From positions 1-27,853 of the forward strand of contig JBOGXB010000024.1 in assembly GCA_050694215.1 (NCBI GenBank): a stretch of DNA of 27,853 nucleotides, given 5' to 3'. The position numbers and the translations under genes were made by a program. The stretch is from JBOGXB01 sp050694215 (lineage in GTDB: Bacteria > Actinomycetota > CADDZG01 > WHSQ01). Under the pieces are notes generated by a model. It was given only the letters and a program-made list of their open reading frames with translations, was not told where the DNA came from and did not search any database. Positions 1 through 6,975 of this stretch are shown piece by piece (within the stretch, counting starts at the first letter, position 1; each line of letters opens with the position of its first letter).

Positions 1-1
1 C

Positions 2-841
2 ACCTATTACTTCAACGTCTCGCCCGTGATGCTCCCCCACTTGATCGACCGGCCACTCACCATGAAGAGGATGCCGAATGGGATCACCGGCGATTACTTC
101 TACGAGAAGAACGCTCCCTCCCACGCGCCCGACTGGATGCCGACGATCCCCGTGCGAGCCGCGGGAGAATCCAAGACGATCAACTTCCTCACCGTTACCG
201 ATGTCACGCACGTGGTGTGGATGGCGAACCTGGGGTGCATCGAGTTCCATCCATTGCACGGACGGGGGCCGGACCAGAGCAAGCCCAGCTATGCGTTCTT
301 CGATCTCGATCCTATGGGTGGCGCGGGTTGGGAGGAGGTACAGCATGCTGCATCGCTCGTGAAGGTGGTACTCGACGAGCTCGGCATCGAGTCGTATCCG
401 AAGACGTCGGGTGCGACCGGAATGCAGATCATGATCCCGCTCGACGGAAGGCACAGCTACGACGAAGTGCGCGGCTTCGTCGGCGCGGTCTCGGATCTCG
501 TGCACCAGGCCGACCCGGAGAACACCACAGTCGAGTGGGAGGTCCGCAAGAGAGGCCGGAAGGTGTTCCTCGACGTGAACATGAATCGCGGAGGGGCCAA
601 CATCGCGGCCGCTTATTCCGTGCGTCCCGAGCCCGGAGCGACCGTGTCGACCCCGTTCGAGTGGGACGAGCTCGACGACATCAACCCCGGCGACTTCACC
701 ATGGCGACGATCTGGGACCGTATCGGCGAGGCCGACGATCCCTTCCTGCCCGTCGCGGAGGGCCCGGGGCAGTCCCTTGCCCCGGCGATCGAGGTCCTCG
801 GCGCCACGCCTCGCAAAGCCCGCGTGATCCGGCGTCGCTAA
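2..841 (+). CDS. LigD-type DNA polymerase/primase domain protein (5' end outside window)
   Basis: This is the polymerase (PolDom) part of bacterial non-homologous end joining, an archaeo-eukaryotic-primase-fold enzyme that fills in broken DNA ends with NTPs or dNTPs. The reading frame is open from base 2, so the true start lies upstream; the first in-window start codon (GTG, 26) is internal, because residues before it (YYFNVSP) still match the family. The catalytic DxD pair is in FDLDP (aspartates at 302-304 and 308-310) and the third carboxylate is in FLDVN (572-574). The KTSG-x2-G motif ends in Gln, where many LigD polymerases have His (SGxxGxH). The conserved YSVR-PGA-V-P-WDEL tail is present and the protein stops there, so it carries no ligase or phosphoesterase domain. 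Those lie in a separate gene at 2817-4352. Family assignment is confident; a role in repair is inferred from family and neighbours. Confidence 0.93.
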   Translation, partial: TYYFNVSPVMLPHLIDRPLTMKRMPNGITGDYFYEKNAPSHAPDWMPTIPVRAAGESKTINFLTVTDVTHVVWMANLGCIEFHPLHGRGPDQSKPSYAFFDLDPMGGAGWEEVQHAASLVKVVLDELGIESYPKTSGATGMQIMIPLDGRHSYDEVRGFVGAVSDLVHQADPENTTVEWEVRKRGRKVFLDVNMNRGGANIAAAYSVRPEPGATVSTPFEWDELDDINPGDFTMATIWDRIGEADDPFLPVAEGPGQSLAPAIEVLGATPRKARVIRRR

Positions 842-882
842 CCCAAGGGCTTAGCCTTTCCCGTGGGAGATGAGGTGAGCTG

Positions 883-2061
883 GTGGGGCGAATAATCGTG
901 GACGTCCAATCGCAGGATCCGTCGGGCCTCAAGTCGACCATCACTGAGGATGCACGGACTCATTCCATCTATGTGAGATCCGATGGGGTCGCAAATGCTC
1001 GGATGCCGGGCGATGCATGGCTTTGCGCTGCGCTACTGCCGGCGATGCGGCTGCGCGCTGCTCTCGAACTCAATTCGGTGGTGTCGGAAACGGTCATGAG
1101 CGGGTGCCAGGACATCCAGAGAACGTTGTCGCAATGGGAATGGGATCTCGATGTGATCCCGATAAAGGCCGAGTCGATCACTTCCGGCAACTCTGGGAGA
1201 GCCGGGGGCGTGGGTTGCTTCTTCAGTGGTGGTGTCGATTCCAGCTGGAGTGCGATTCGGCGACCCGATATCACACACCTGATCACGGTGCTGGGATTCG
1301 ACATCTCCCTCGATAGCAAGTGGCTGGCGGAAAGAGTCATTCACCAACACCAAAAGGCAGCCGGCGAGCTCGGGAAAGAGCTGATCGTAGTCGAGACCAA
1401 TCTCAGGGAATGGTCAAACGGGCACGTCGGGTGGGAGCAATACCACGGGGGCGCCCTGGCATGCATTGCTCACGCCCTGAGCGGCACTGTGGGGCGCGTA
1501 TACGTACCGTCCAGCCACTACATGGATTACAGGATCAAGTGGGGATCGCATCCATTCATAGATCCACTTTGGAGCTCGGAGGCTCTGCAGATCGTCCACG
1601 ATGGAGCGACCTATACACGTGTGGAGAAGATCATCGCGTTGGCTCGGGATCAGCGAGCGCTGGGGTGGCTCCGGGTCTGTTTTGAAAATCCAGGCGATGC
1701 ATACAACTGCGGGCGCTGTGGCAAGTGCACGAGGGCCATGATCGTCCTTCATGCGCTCGGAGTCCTGGGGGAGTGCCCCACTTTACCCAACGAGCTCGAT
1801 ACCGAGAGGGTGGCAGGGCTCCGATTGACCCATGCAGACACTTTAGATGTCTCCAAACTGATTCTTTCATTCCTCGAGGAGACCGGCTCCGACCCCGAAG
1901 TAAAGAGGGCCCTCCGCACCGCCGTTCGGCGCGGCGACCGGTGGTTCCGTCTCTTACCGCTAAGGCGGCGTGGCTACTATGCCAAGCGCAGGCTTCGTCA
2001 GGTGGGTAGCAGGATGAATCGGCTGCTCGGCGAGTCGAATGATCGGGAGCGCCAGCCTTAA
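883..2061 (+). CDS. QueC-like PP-loop ATPase of unknown substrate
   Basis: This 392-residue protein has a PP-loop ATP-pyrophosphatase motif, SGGVDSS, at residues 115-121, preceded by a hydrophobic strand. The fold activates a substrate carbonyl or carboxylate by adenylation. Near residues 266-282 four cysteines are spaced C-x9-C-x2-C-x2-C (C266, C276, C279, C282). This closely resembles the zinc site of QueC, the 7-cyano-7-deazaguanine synthase. Residues 1-105 and the Arg-rich tail after about 350 are not recognised. No queuosine or deazapurine gene lies nearby, so the QueC reaction is not implied; related proteins occur in glycan loci and in Qat-type defence (QatC). The GTG start at 883 has a GAGGTGAG ribosome binding site just upstream. 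It sits 41 nt after the polymerase gene and 9 nt before the DUF72 gene. Its third codon positions look richer in A and T than its neighbours, which may mean recent transfer. Confidence 0.85.
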   Translation: MGRIIVDVQSQDPSGLKSTITEDARTHSIYVRSDGVANARMPGDAWLCAALLPAMRLRAALELNSVVSETVMSGCQDIQRTLSQWEWDLDVIPIKAESITSGNSGRAGGVGCFFSGGVDSSWSAIRRPDITHLITVLGFDISLDSKWLAERVIHQHQKAAGELGKELIVVETNLREWSNGHVGWEQYHGGALACIAHALSGTVGRVYVPSSHYMDYRIKWGSHPFIDPLWSSEALQIVHDGATYTRVEKIIALARDQRALGWLRVCFENPGDAYNCGRCGKCTRAMIVLHALGVLGECPTLPNELDTERVAGLRLTHADTLDVSKLILSFLEETGSDPEVKRALRTAVRRGDRWFRLLPLRRRGYYAKRRLRQVGSRMNRLLGESNDRERQP

Positions 2062-2064
2062 GCT
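2059..2064 (+). promoter_or_regulatory. possible leaderless -10 box (TAAGCT) for the DUF72 gene
   Basis: TAAGCT lies 6 nt before the GTG at 2071 and overlaps the upstream TAA stop. No Shine-Dalgarno sequence precedes that GTG. TANNNT at this distance is the usual layout of actinobacterial leaderless transcripts. The alternative is translational coupling to the upstream gene, which ends 9 nt earlier. Confidence 0.3.
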
Positions 2065-2070
2065 GCGTGG

Positions 2071-2811
2071 GTGACGCTTTACATAGGGACCTCGGGCTGG
2101 GCATACAAGCAGTGGAAGCCGGATTTCTATCCCGAGGGTCTTCCCCAAACTCGTTTCCTCGAGCACTACGCGACGGCCCTCAACTCGTGCGAGATCAACG
2201 CTACGTTCTATCGCCGCCAGGCGGACAGCACCTTTGAGAAGTGGGCTCGTGCGGTCGGCGATGACTTCCGCTTCACGACCAAGGCGCATCGCGCCATCAC
2301 TCACGCGCGCTCGATAGAGATGGACGACTTCCGCGCCTCGTTGATCGCGGACTTCGTCGCCTCGACGAAGCCGCTCGGGCACCGCCTCGGAGCGATCTTC
2401 TTCCAGCTCGCCGCGCATCAGCAGCGCAACGACCGAGCCCTTTCCGACCTCCTCGCCGCGCTGCCGGAGGAGATGCCCTGCGCGTTCGAGTTCCTCAACG
2501 AGTCCTGGCATGCGCCCGACATGGCGCAAACCGTCGCGGGGCGCGGGACCATCTGCCTCACCGACTGGGACGGCGATCCTCCCGATCGGCTTCCGGCCGG
2601 ACGGATCGCCTACGTCCGGCTTCGCTCCCAGACCTACTCGCCCGAACGGCGACAGGGTTGGCTGCGCCTGCTCGAACGCGAGGCCGAGAGCCGTGACGTG
2701 TACGCCTTCGCGAAGCACGAGGGAACGGCCCCCACCGATCCCGCGGGAGGTGTCGGACTCGCCGTCTGGCTCGACTCCGCCGCTGGTCGCTCCGCCGCCC
2801 ATTTACCCTGA
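2071..2811 (+). CDS. DUF72 (YecE-like) family protein
   Basis: A 246-residue protein of the DUF72/YecE family, a TIM-barrel-like fold whose biochemical function is not established. The N terminus MTLYIGTSGWAYKQWK is the family hallmark and fixes the GTG start at 2071. Further family blocks are FYP-GLPQTRFLEHYA, the NATFYR segment, the F-TTKAHRAITH strand, the substrate-site-like GAIFFQLA stretch and the late AYVRLRS segment. Length is typical for the family. It lies 9 nt after the PP-loop gene and 5 nt before the ligase gene. DUF72 genes are often found beside ligD-type genes in actinobacteria, which suggests but does not prove a link to DNA repair. Confidence 0.92.
   Translation: MTLYIGTSGWAYKQWKPDFYPEGLPQTRFLEHYATALNSCEINATFYRRQADSTFEKWARAVGDDFRFTTKAHRAITHARSIEMDDFRASLIADFVASTKPLGHRLGAIFFQLAAHQQRNDRALSDLLAALPEEMPCAFEFLNESWHAPDMAQTVAGRGTICLTDWDGDPPDRLPAGRIAYVRLRSQTYSPERRQGWLRLLEREAESRDVYAFAKHEGTAPTDPAGGVGLAVWLDSAAGRSAAHLP
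2804..2809 (+). promoter_or_regulatory. possible leaderless -10 box (TACCCT) for the ligase gene
   Basis: TACCCT ends 7 nt before the ATG at 2817, and no Shine-Dalgarno sequence is visible in that interval. It lies inside the last codons of the DUF72 gene. Translational re-initiation across the 5-nt gap after the DUF72 stop is an equally simple explanation. Confidence 0.3.
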
Positions 2812-2816
2812 CTCCC

Positions 2817-4352
2817 ATGTCCAGAACAGACGAGCAATCGGGTGAGGCCCGCGACTACGCGGACAAGCGAAGCTTCGACAAGACCCCCGAGCCGCCTCCG
2901 CAGGTACCCGGCGACGTCGACCCCGGCGCGGCGCCGCCGGGCAAGACCTTCGTGATCCAACAGCACCATGCACGCCGGCTGCACTTCGACCTCCGTCTCG
3001 AGATGCTCAACGGCGGCACCCCCGTTCTCGTCTCGTGGGCCGTCCCCAAGAACCTCCCCCTGAGGACCGGCAAGGTGAACCTCGCCGTTCACGTCGAGGA
3101 TCATCCGTTCGAGTACGGGTCGTTCTCAGGCACGATCCCGAAGGGCGAGTACGGGGGCGGCGAGGTGCGGATCTTCGATCACGGCACCTACGAGCTGCTG
3201 GAGCAGGAGGCCGGCAAGCTGTCGTTCCGTCTCACGGGCGAACGGATGCAAGGTGTCTGGCATTTGTTCCGGACCAAGGATGAAGACGAAAAGAACTGGC
3301 TCGTCCGGCTGCGCGCCTGGGAGGGCCCAGAGCGCGACCCTCTCCCGTCACTGGCTCCCATGATGGCGACGCTCGTGGCGGACGCTTTCGACGACAACCG
3401 CTTCATCTTCGAGCCCAAGTGGGACGGCGTGCGCGCGCTCGCTGTGTGCGATCCCGACAAGACCGCGCTCTTCTCGCGCACGAAGCGAGAGATCACGGCC
3501 ACGTACCCAGAGCTCGCCAGGCTGAACGATCGTCTGGTGTGCCGGGACGCGATCGTGGACGGGGAAGTCGTCGCAATGCGGAACGGCCGTCCATCATTCG
3601 AGCGTCTGCAGAACCGGATCAACGTACAGAAGGCCCGCGACGTGGCGCGCATGACGCAGGAGATCCCCGTGACCTACCTCGCGTTCGACCTTCTCTACCT
3701 GGACGGCAAGTCCTTGATCGAGAGGCCGATCGAGGAGCGCAAGCAGATGCTGGAGGAGCTCGTCGTGCCGTCGCAATCGGTGCAGATCTCACCCTTCGTG
3801 GCCGGCGAAGGCACTGCGTTATTCAACGCGGCTGGGCAGCAGCAGCTCGAAGGGATCGTCGCGAAGAAGCTCGGCTCTCCTTACCGGCCGGGAAAGCGGA
3901 CCCGCGACTGGCTGAAGATAAAGACCCTTCACGATGCGGACGTGGTTATCGGGGGATGGACCCAGGGAGAGGGGTCGCGGTCGGGCTCTTTCGGAGCGCT
4001 CCTCGTTGGCGCGTACACCGACGACGGCCTGCGATTCCTCGGCGCGGTGGGGACGGGCTTCTCGCAGAGGACTCTCGATGATCTCGTGCCGCGGCTGAAG
4101 GCCGTTGAGACGGACGAGCCTCCTTTCATCTCCGACCCGACCGGGACGAAGCCGGCCAACTTCGGCAAGCCGATACGCGCCCCGCACTGGGCGAGGCCGG
4201 AGCTCGTTGCGAAGGTCGAGTTCCGCGAGCTCACGTCCGGCGGACGCCTGCGGGCTCCCTCGTTCAAGGGGCTGCGGGAAGACAAGGAGGCGGATGACGT
4301 CATGTTCTCCGACGTCTGGCCGCCGGGGTGGGAGGAGCCGCCGGCGGGATGA
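2817..4352 (+). CDS. ligD: ATP-dependent DNA ligase with N-terminal 3'-phosphoesterase domain (LigD PE-LIG)
   Basis: A 511-residue two-domain end-joining enzyme. Residues about 43-170 form the LigD 3'-phosphoesterase domain, which trims 3' phosphates and ribonucleotides. Metal-site residues are visible in QQHHARRLHFDLRLE (H50, H56, D58), SWAVPKNL and VHVEDHPFEYGSFSG (H95 region). Residues about 180-505 form the ATP-dependent ligase. Its nucleotidyl-transfer motif is EPKWDGVR with the adenylated lysine K201, followed by AFDLLYLDG, LEGIVAKK and DWLKIK, and then an OB-fold region starting at the VVIGGW strand. A charged, Pro-rich stretch of about 40 residues precedes the first domain. The polymerase domain that completes a three-domain LigD is encoded separately at 2-841. 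No Ku gene is seen in this window. The stop overlaps the next gene by 4 nt. Confidence 0.95.
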   Translation: MSRTDEQSGEARDYADKRSFDKTPEPPPQVPGDVDPGAAPPGKTFVIQQHHARRLHFDLRLEMLNGGTPVLVSWAVPKNLPLRTGKVNLAVHVEDHPFEYGSFSGTIPKGEYGGGEVRIFDHGTYELLEQEAGKLSFRLTGERMQGVWHLFRTKDEDEKNWLVRLRAWEGPERDPLPSLAPMMATLVADAFDDNRFIFEPKWDGVRALAVCDPDKTALFSRTKREITATYPELARLNDRLVCRDAIVDGEVVAMRNGRPSFERLQNRINVQKARDVARMTQEIPVTYLAFDLLYLDGKSLIERPIEERKQMLEELVVPSQSVQISPFVAGEGTALFNAAGQQQLEGIVAKKLGSPYRPGKRTRDWLKIKTLHDADVVIGGWTQGEGSRSGSFGALLVGAYTDDGLRFLGAVGTGFSQRTLDDLVPRLKAVETDEPPFISDPTGTKPANFGKPIRAPHWARPELVAKVEFRELTSGGRLRAPSFKGLREDKEADDVMFSDVWPPGWEEPPAG

Positions 4353-4996
4353 GCCAGCACGGCAGCATGAAGAGGCTCATCGCAGGGATCTACTCGGTTA
4401 CGGCCAAGCGGCTCTACGAGCCGATTGTCGTGAGGGGCGCGTTCCCATTGTTCGGCGGAGACCTCAACGACGCGGTGATCTCGCAGGGGCAGCGCGCTGC
4501 CGAGATCGCCGCCGGCCGCCCCATCCTGGACATGCCCGTCGGCACGGCCTTCTTCGCGATCGAGACCGCGAGGGAGCACCACGGCCTGGTCGTGGGAGCC
4601 GACATCGCGCGCGGGATGGTGGCCGAGACGAAGGCGCGTGCCGGCAGCGGTGGCGTCGGCAACCTGGCGGCCGTGCAAGCGGATGCCCACGACCTCCCCT
4701 TCAAGAAGGGGACCTTCGCTGCGATCCTCTGCACCAACGGGCTTCATGCAATGCCGGGTCTCGGGAGGGCCCTGGGCGAGATCGCCAGAGTGCTTGCTCC
4801 GAACGGAGTCGTGTACGCGTCCGTCGTGCACCTGCCTGTCGGCGCGCTGCTCCCGAGTCTTGCAGCGGCCCGTCTCCCCACGCTGCTCGCGGCGCGGCGC
4901 TCTCTGGCCGGCGCCTTCGAGGAAGCCGGACTTCAGGTGACCTCCGTTCGCAGGCAGCGACTCGCTACGCTGGTCGAGGCACGCAAGCCCGAGTAA
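4349..4996 (+). CDS. class I SAM-dependent methyltransferase
   Basis: A 215-residue Rossmann-type methyltransferase. The SAM-binding motif I is RPILDMPVGTAFF (residues 58-69), a variant of the usual D-x-G-x-G-x-G. The acidic end of strand 2 is VVGADIARGMV (D85). Motif II is QADAHDLPF (110-118), followed by ILCTNGLHAMPG and the RVLAPNGVVYAS strand. This order resembles the UbiE/COQ5-like Methyltransf_11 group; the substrate cannot be named. The chosen ATG at 4349 overlaps the ligase stop as ATGA, with GGAGGAG at 4331, so the gene is probably translationally coupled to ligD. A GTG at 4328 in the same frame would add seven residues. Whether it acts in repair or only shares the transcript is unknown. 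It ends 17 nt from the convergent dCMP deaminase gene, and I see no terminator between them. Confidence 0.85.
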   Translation: MSQHGSMKRLIAGIYSVTAKRLYEPIVVRGAFPLFGGDLNDAVISQGQRAAEIAAGRPILDMPVGTAFFAIETAREHHGLVVGADIARGMVAETKARAGSGGVGNLAAVQADAHDLPFKKGTFAAILCTNGLHAMPGLGRALGEIARVLAPNGVVYASVVHLPVGALLPSLAAARLPTLLAARRSLAGAFEEAGLQVTSVRRQRLATLVEARKPE

Positions 4997-5013
4997 CCGC
5001 CCGGCTGCCGCGC

Positions 5014-5499
5014 TCAGGTCAGCGCGGAGCCGACCATTCGGACCCTCACCCTGCAGTCGAGCAGAAAGTTGCGAACCCGATCCCAGTCCTCGTACGCCTC
5101 GCCGGTCGAAACGACCTCGCTGATCCCCGAGTTGGCGATCAGCTTCGCGCAGGTGAAGCAGGGGACGCCGGTGATGTAGATGGTGGAGCCCTCGCGCTCC
5201 TCGGGCGAGGAGTAGAGGATGGCGTTCGCCTCCGCGTGTATCGCGATGCAGTTGTCGTGCCCCCATCCGCTCACGGCGTCCTGGTCGGCGCGCGGGCACG
5301 CGCCGTCGTCGCAGTGCGGGTGCCCTGAGGGGGGCCCGTTGTATCCGGTTGACCGGATGCGGCGATTCTTGACGATCACGGACCCATGCCGGCGGCGGAC
5401 GCAGTTCGACCGCGTCGCGGTCTCCCGCGCGATGTTCAGGAAATAGAGGTCCCAGTCGGTGGTGCGCTGAATCTCGTTGATCCGATGAGCGATGCTCAC
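5014..5499 (-). CDS. deoxycytidylate (dCMP) deaminase family protein
   Basis: A 161-residue zinc enzyme of the cytidine/deoxycytidylate deaminase family, predicted to convert dCMP to dUMP for thymidylate supply. The catalytic core is HAEANAI (zinc ligand H88, proton shuttle E90), with PCFTC giving C114 and C117. Upstream, GYNGPPSGHPHCDD and the extra Cys/His cluster at residues 60-68 are typical of dCMP rather than nucleoside deaminases (B. subtilis ComEB type). The frame is open farther upstream, but the GTG at 5499 is preferred: GGGGGAAGG ends 3 nt before it, and the residues that follow match the family N terminus. It is divergent from the metallophosphoesterase gene and appears to be a single-gene unit. 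Confidence 0.92.
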   Translation of the reverse strand: MSIAHRINEIQRTTDWDLYFLNIARETATRSNCVRRRHGSVIVKNRRIRSTGYNGPPSGHPHCDDGACPRADQDAVSGWGHDNCIAIHAEANAILYSSPEEREGSTIYITGVPCFTCAKLIANSGISEVVSTGEAYEDWDRVRNFLLDCRVRVRMVGSALT

Positions 5500-5559
5500 G
5501 TGCCTTCCCCCTTTGGCCTTGCGCGCGCGGTCAGACGATGTTGCTGGGGAAGTGATCCG

Positions 5560-5588
5560 ATTGTGCCCGCCAACCGGCCCGAACGCAA
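5560..5588 (-). promoter_or_regulatory. possible sigma-70-type promoter for the dCMP deaminase gene
   Basis: On the - strand TTGCGT (5588-5583) and CACAAT (5565-5560) are separated by 17 nt. They are partial matches to -35 and -10 consensus. Transcription would begin near 5553, leaving a leader of about 54 nt with the GGGGGAAGG ribosome binding site. The call rests on spacing and partial matches only. Confidence 0.3.
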
Positions 5589-5647
5589 GGTTTTCGGCGT
5601 CACCCCGGCGAGGGGAATGACTGGAACGAAGGTGACGGGACCCCAAC

Positions 5648-5653
5648 TATCCT
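5648..5653 (+). promoter_or_regulatory. possible leaderless -10 box (TATCCT) for the metallophosphoesterase gene
   Basis: TATCCT ends 8 nt before the ATG at 5662, and no ribosome binding site is present between them. This matches the TANNNT-then-start layout of leaderless actinobacterial genes and supports the choice of that ATG. The rest of the 162-nt divergent gap 5500-5661 shows no other clear element on the + strand. Confidence 0.4.
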
Positions 5654-5661
5654 CTCGCGGC

Positions 5662-6975
5662 ATGGACGACGAACGGATGAACCCCGATCTGGTAGTCGAC
5701 CTGCTCCGGTCCGCGTGGATCATCGAGTCGGCCCGCGCCGACGTGTACCGTCGCTGGGGAGACGCCTCGGAAGCATCCGCCCGGAGAGCGGAGCAACGGG
5801 CCGGGATCATCGCCGGTGGACTCAGCGGATCCGGGGCCAACACCGACCCCGATCTGGTCGAGCCGCACTCGCGGTGGGTCCGCAGCCTCATCGGCGACCG
5901 GGGCGGAGAGGTGCCGCTGGGAGACCTCTTCCTCGCCCGCGTCGCGGACTGGGTCGATGCCCATGCGGGACCCTACAGCGCCGACCCGGACGGTTTGCGG
6001 GGACTGGGAGCCGAGGAGAAGCAAACCCTGGCGTTCCCCGAACAGCTCCCCCCGCCTCCTCCCTTCGAGCCCGTTCCCGCCCTCCCCTGCGAGCCCCCCG
6101 GGGAGGTGGTATTCCGTCTCGGGATACTCAGCGACCTTCACTTCGGGAGCGCCATCGGCGACGCCCTCGCGCACGCCGCCATCGCCGACCTGAACCGGTC
6201 GGGAGCGGAGCTCGTGATCCAGCTCGGGGACATCACCGACCATGGAGACCCCGAGGAGTTCGAGCTCGCGAACAAAGCCCTGGCACGGCTGGAGATGCCG
6301 GTGACGACGATGCTCGGCAACCACGACATCTTCTCGATCAAGGAGCAGAGACTTATGGGGCGGGAGATCTATCGCGCGTCCTTCGGACGTGTGCCCGACG
6401 GCACGATTCTCGAACACAAGGGGTGGAGGCTCGCGGTGCTGGACTCGGCGACGGACGCAGCTTCTCCATTCCCCGCCTACAACTTGGTGACGGGCTCCTT
6501 CGACGAAGGCCCTGGAGGGGCGGTCGTGCAGGGTTCGCTAACCCACGTCCAGCACGACATCCTGGCCGATCTGGCGGCGCCGGGTGCCGGGCCTGCGTTC
6601 GTCTTCCTTCATCATCCGCCGCAACCGTTCACGGCCTTCCCGCCGGTCCTGTTCGGGCTCCGGGATGCGGACTCCGGGCGTCTCCATGCGGCCGTCGACT
6701 CCGGAAACGTTTGGGGGGTGTTCGCGGGTCATACGCACCGCAACGCTCGAACCCGAGATTTCGACGGCGTTCCTGCCCATGAGGTCGCCATCCCCCGCGA
6801 TTTCCCTTTCGGGTACGCGCTTGTCGAAGTGACCCGGCGCGGCTACGGGTACAGGTTCGTGCAGATCTCCGACGAGGAGTTGCTGAGGGAAGCCTACGCT
6901 CGGGCGGGGGCGATCCACCGCCGCTATGCCCTCGGAACCACCTCAGAGCGATCCTTCGTCTGGACGGTCTCCTGA
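5662..6975 (+). CDS. calcineurin-like metallophosphoesterase with a helical N-terminal extension
   Basis: A 437-residue protein. Residues about 150-400 are a calcineurin-like phosphoesterase: SDLHFG (D158, H160), GDITDHGD (D190), GNHD (N220, H221), FLHHPP (H317/H318) and GHTHRN (H357, H359) supply the two-metal site. Such domains hydrolyse phosphomono- or diesters, including cyclic nucleotides and phospholipids; the substrate is not evident. Residues 1-125 look all-helical, with two amphipathic stretches rich in Ala, Arg and Glu, and are joined by a Pro-rich linker (126-145). I do not recognise this part. No signal peptide is visible, so it probably acts in the cytoplasm. The same frame is open back to 5386, but that part overlaps the dCMP deaminase. 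The last 33 nt overlap the convergent dehydrogenase gene. Confidence 0.88.
   Translation: MDDERMNPDLVVDLLRSAWIIESARADVYRRWGDASEASARRAEQRAGIIAGGLSGSGANTDPDLVEPHSRWVRSLIGDRGGEVPLGDLFLARVADWVDAHAGPYSADPDGLRGLGAEEKQTLAFPEQLPPPPPFEPVPALPCEPPGEVVFRLGILSDLHFGSAIGDALAHAAIADLNRSGAELVIQLGDITDHGDPEEFELANKALARLEMPVTTMLGNHDIFSIKEQRLMGREIYRASFGRVPDGTILEHKGWRLAVLDSATDAASPFPAYNLVTGSFDEGPGGAVVQGSLTHVQHDILADLAAPGAGPAFVFLHHPPQPFTAFPPVLFGLRDADSGRLHAAVDSGNVWGVFAGHTHRNARTRDFDGVPAHEVAIPRDFPFGYALVEVTRRGYGYRFVQISDEELLREAYARAGAIHRRYALGTTSERSFVWTVS

Noticed and set aside
883..2061. A Qat or CBASS defence system around the QueC-like protein
   Set aside because: The neighbours are DNA repair and DUF72 genes. No QatA-, QatB- or QatD-like protein, cyclase or effector is present.
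3929..5299. A 456-codon open frame on the - strand
   Set aside because: It is antisense to the ligase and methyltransferase genes and overlaps the dCMP deaminase in another frame. It is Arg/Gly/Ala-rich with no motif.
4105..5328. A 407-codon open frame on the + strand
   Set aside because: It covers the end of the ligase, the methyltransferase and the dCMP deaminase in the wrong frame; the composition is that of a shadow frame.
5386..5661. A 92-codon N-terminal extension of the metallophosphoesterase
   Set aside because: It runs antisense through the start of the dCMP deaminase and its leader. The ATG at 5662 has a promoter-like box just upstream.
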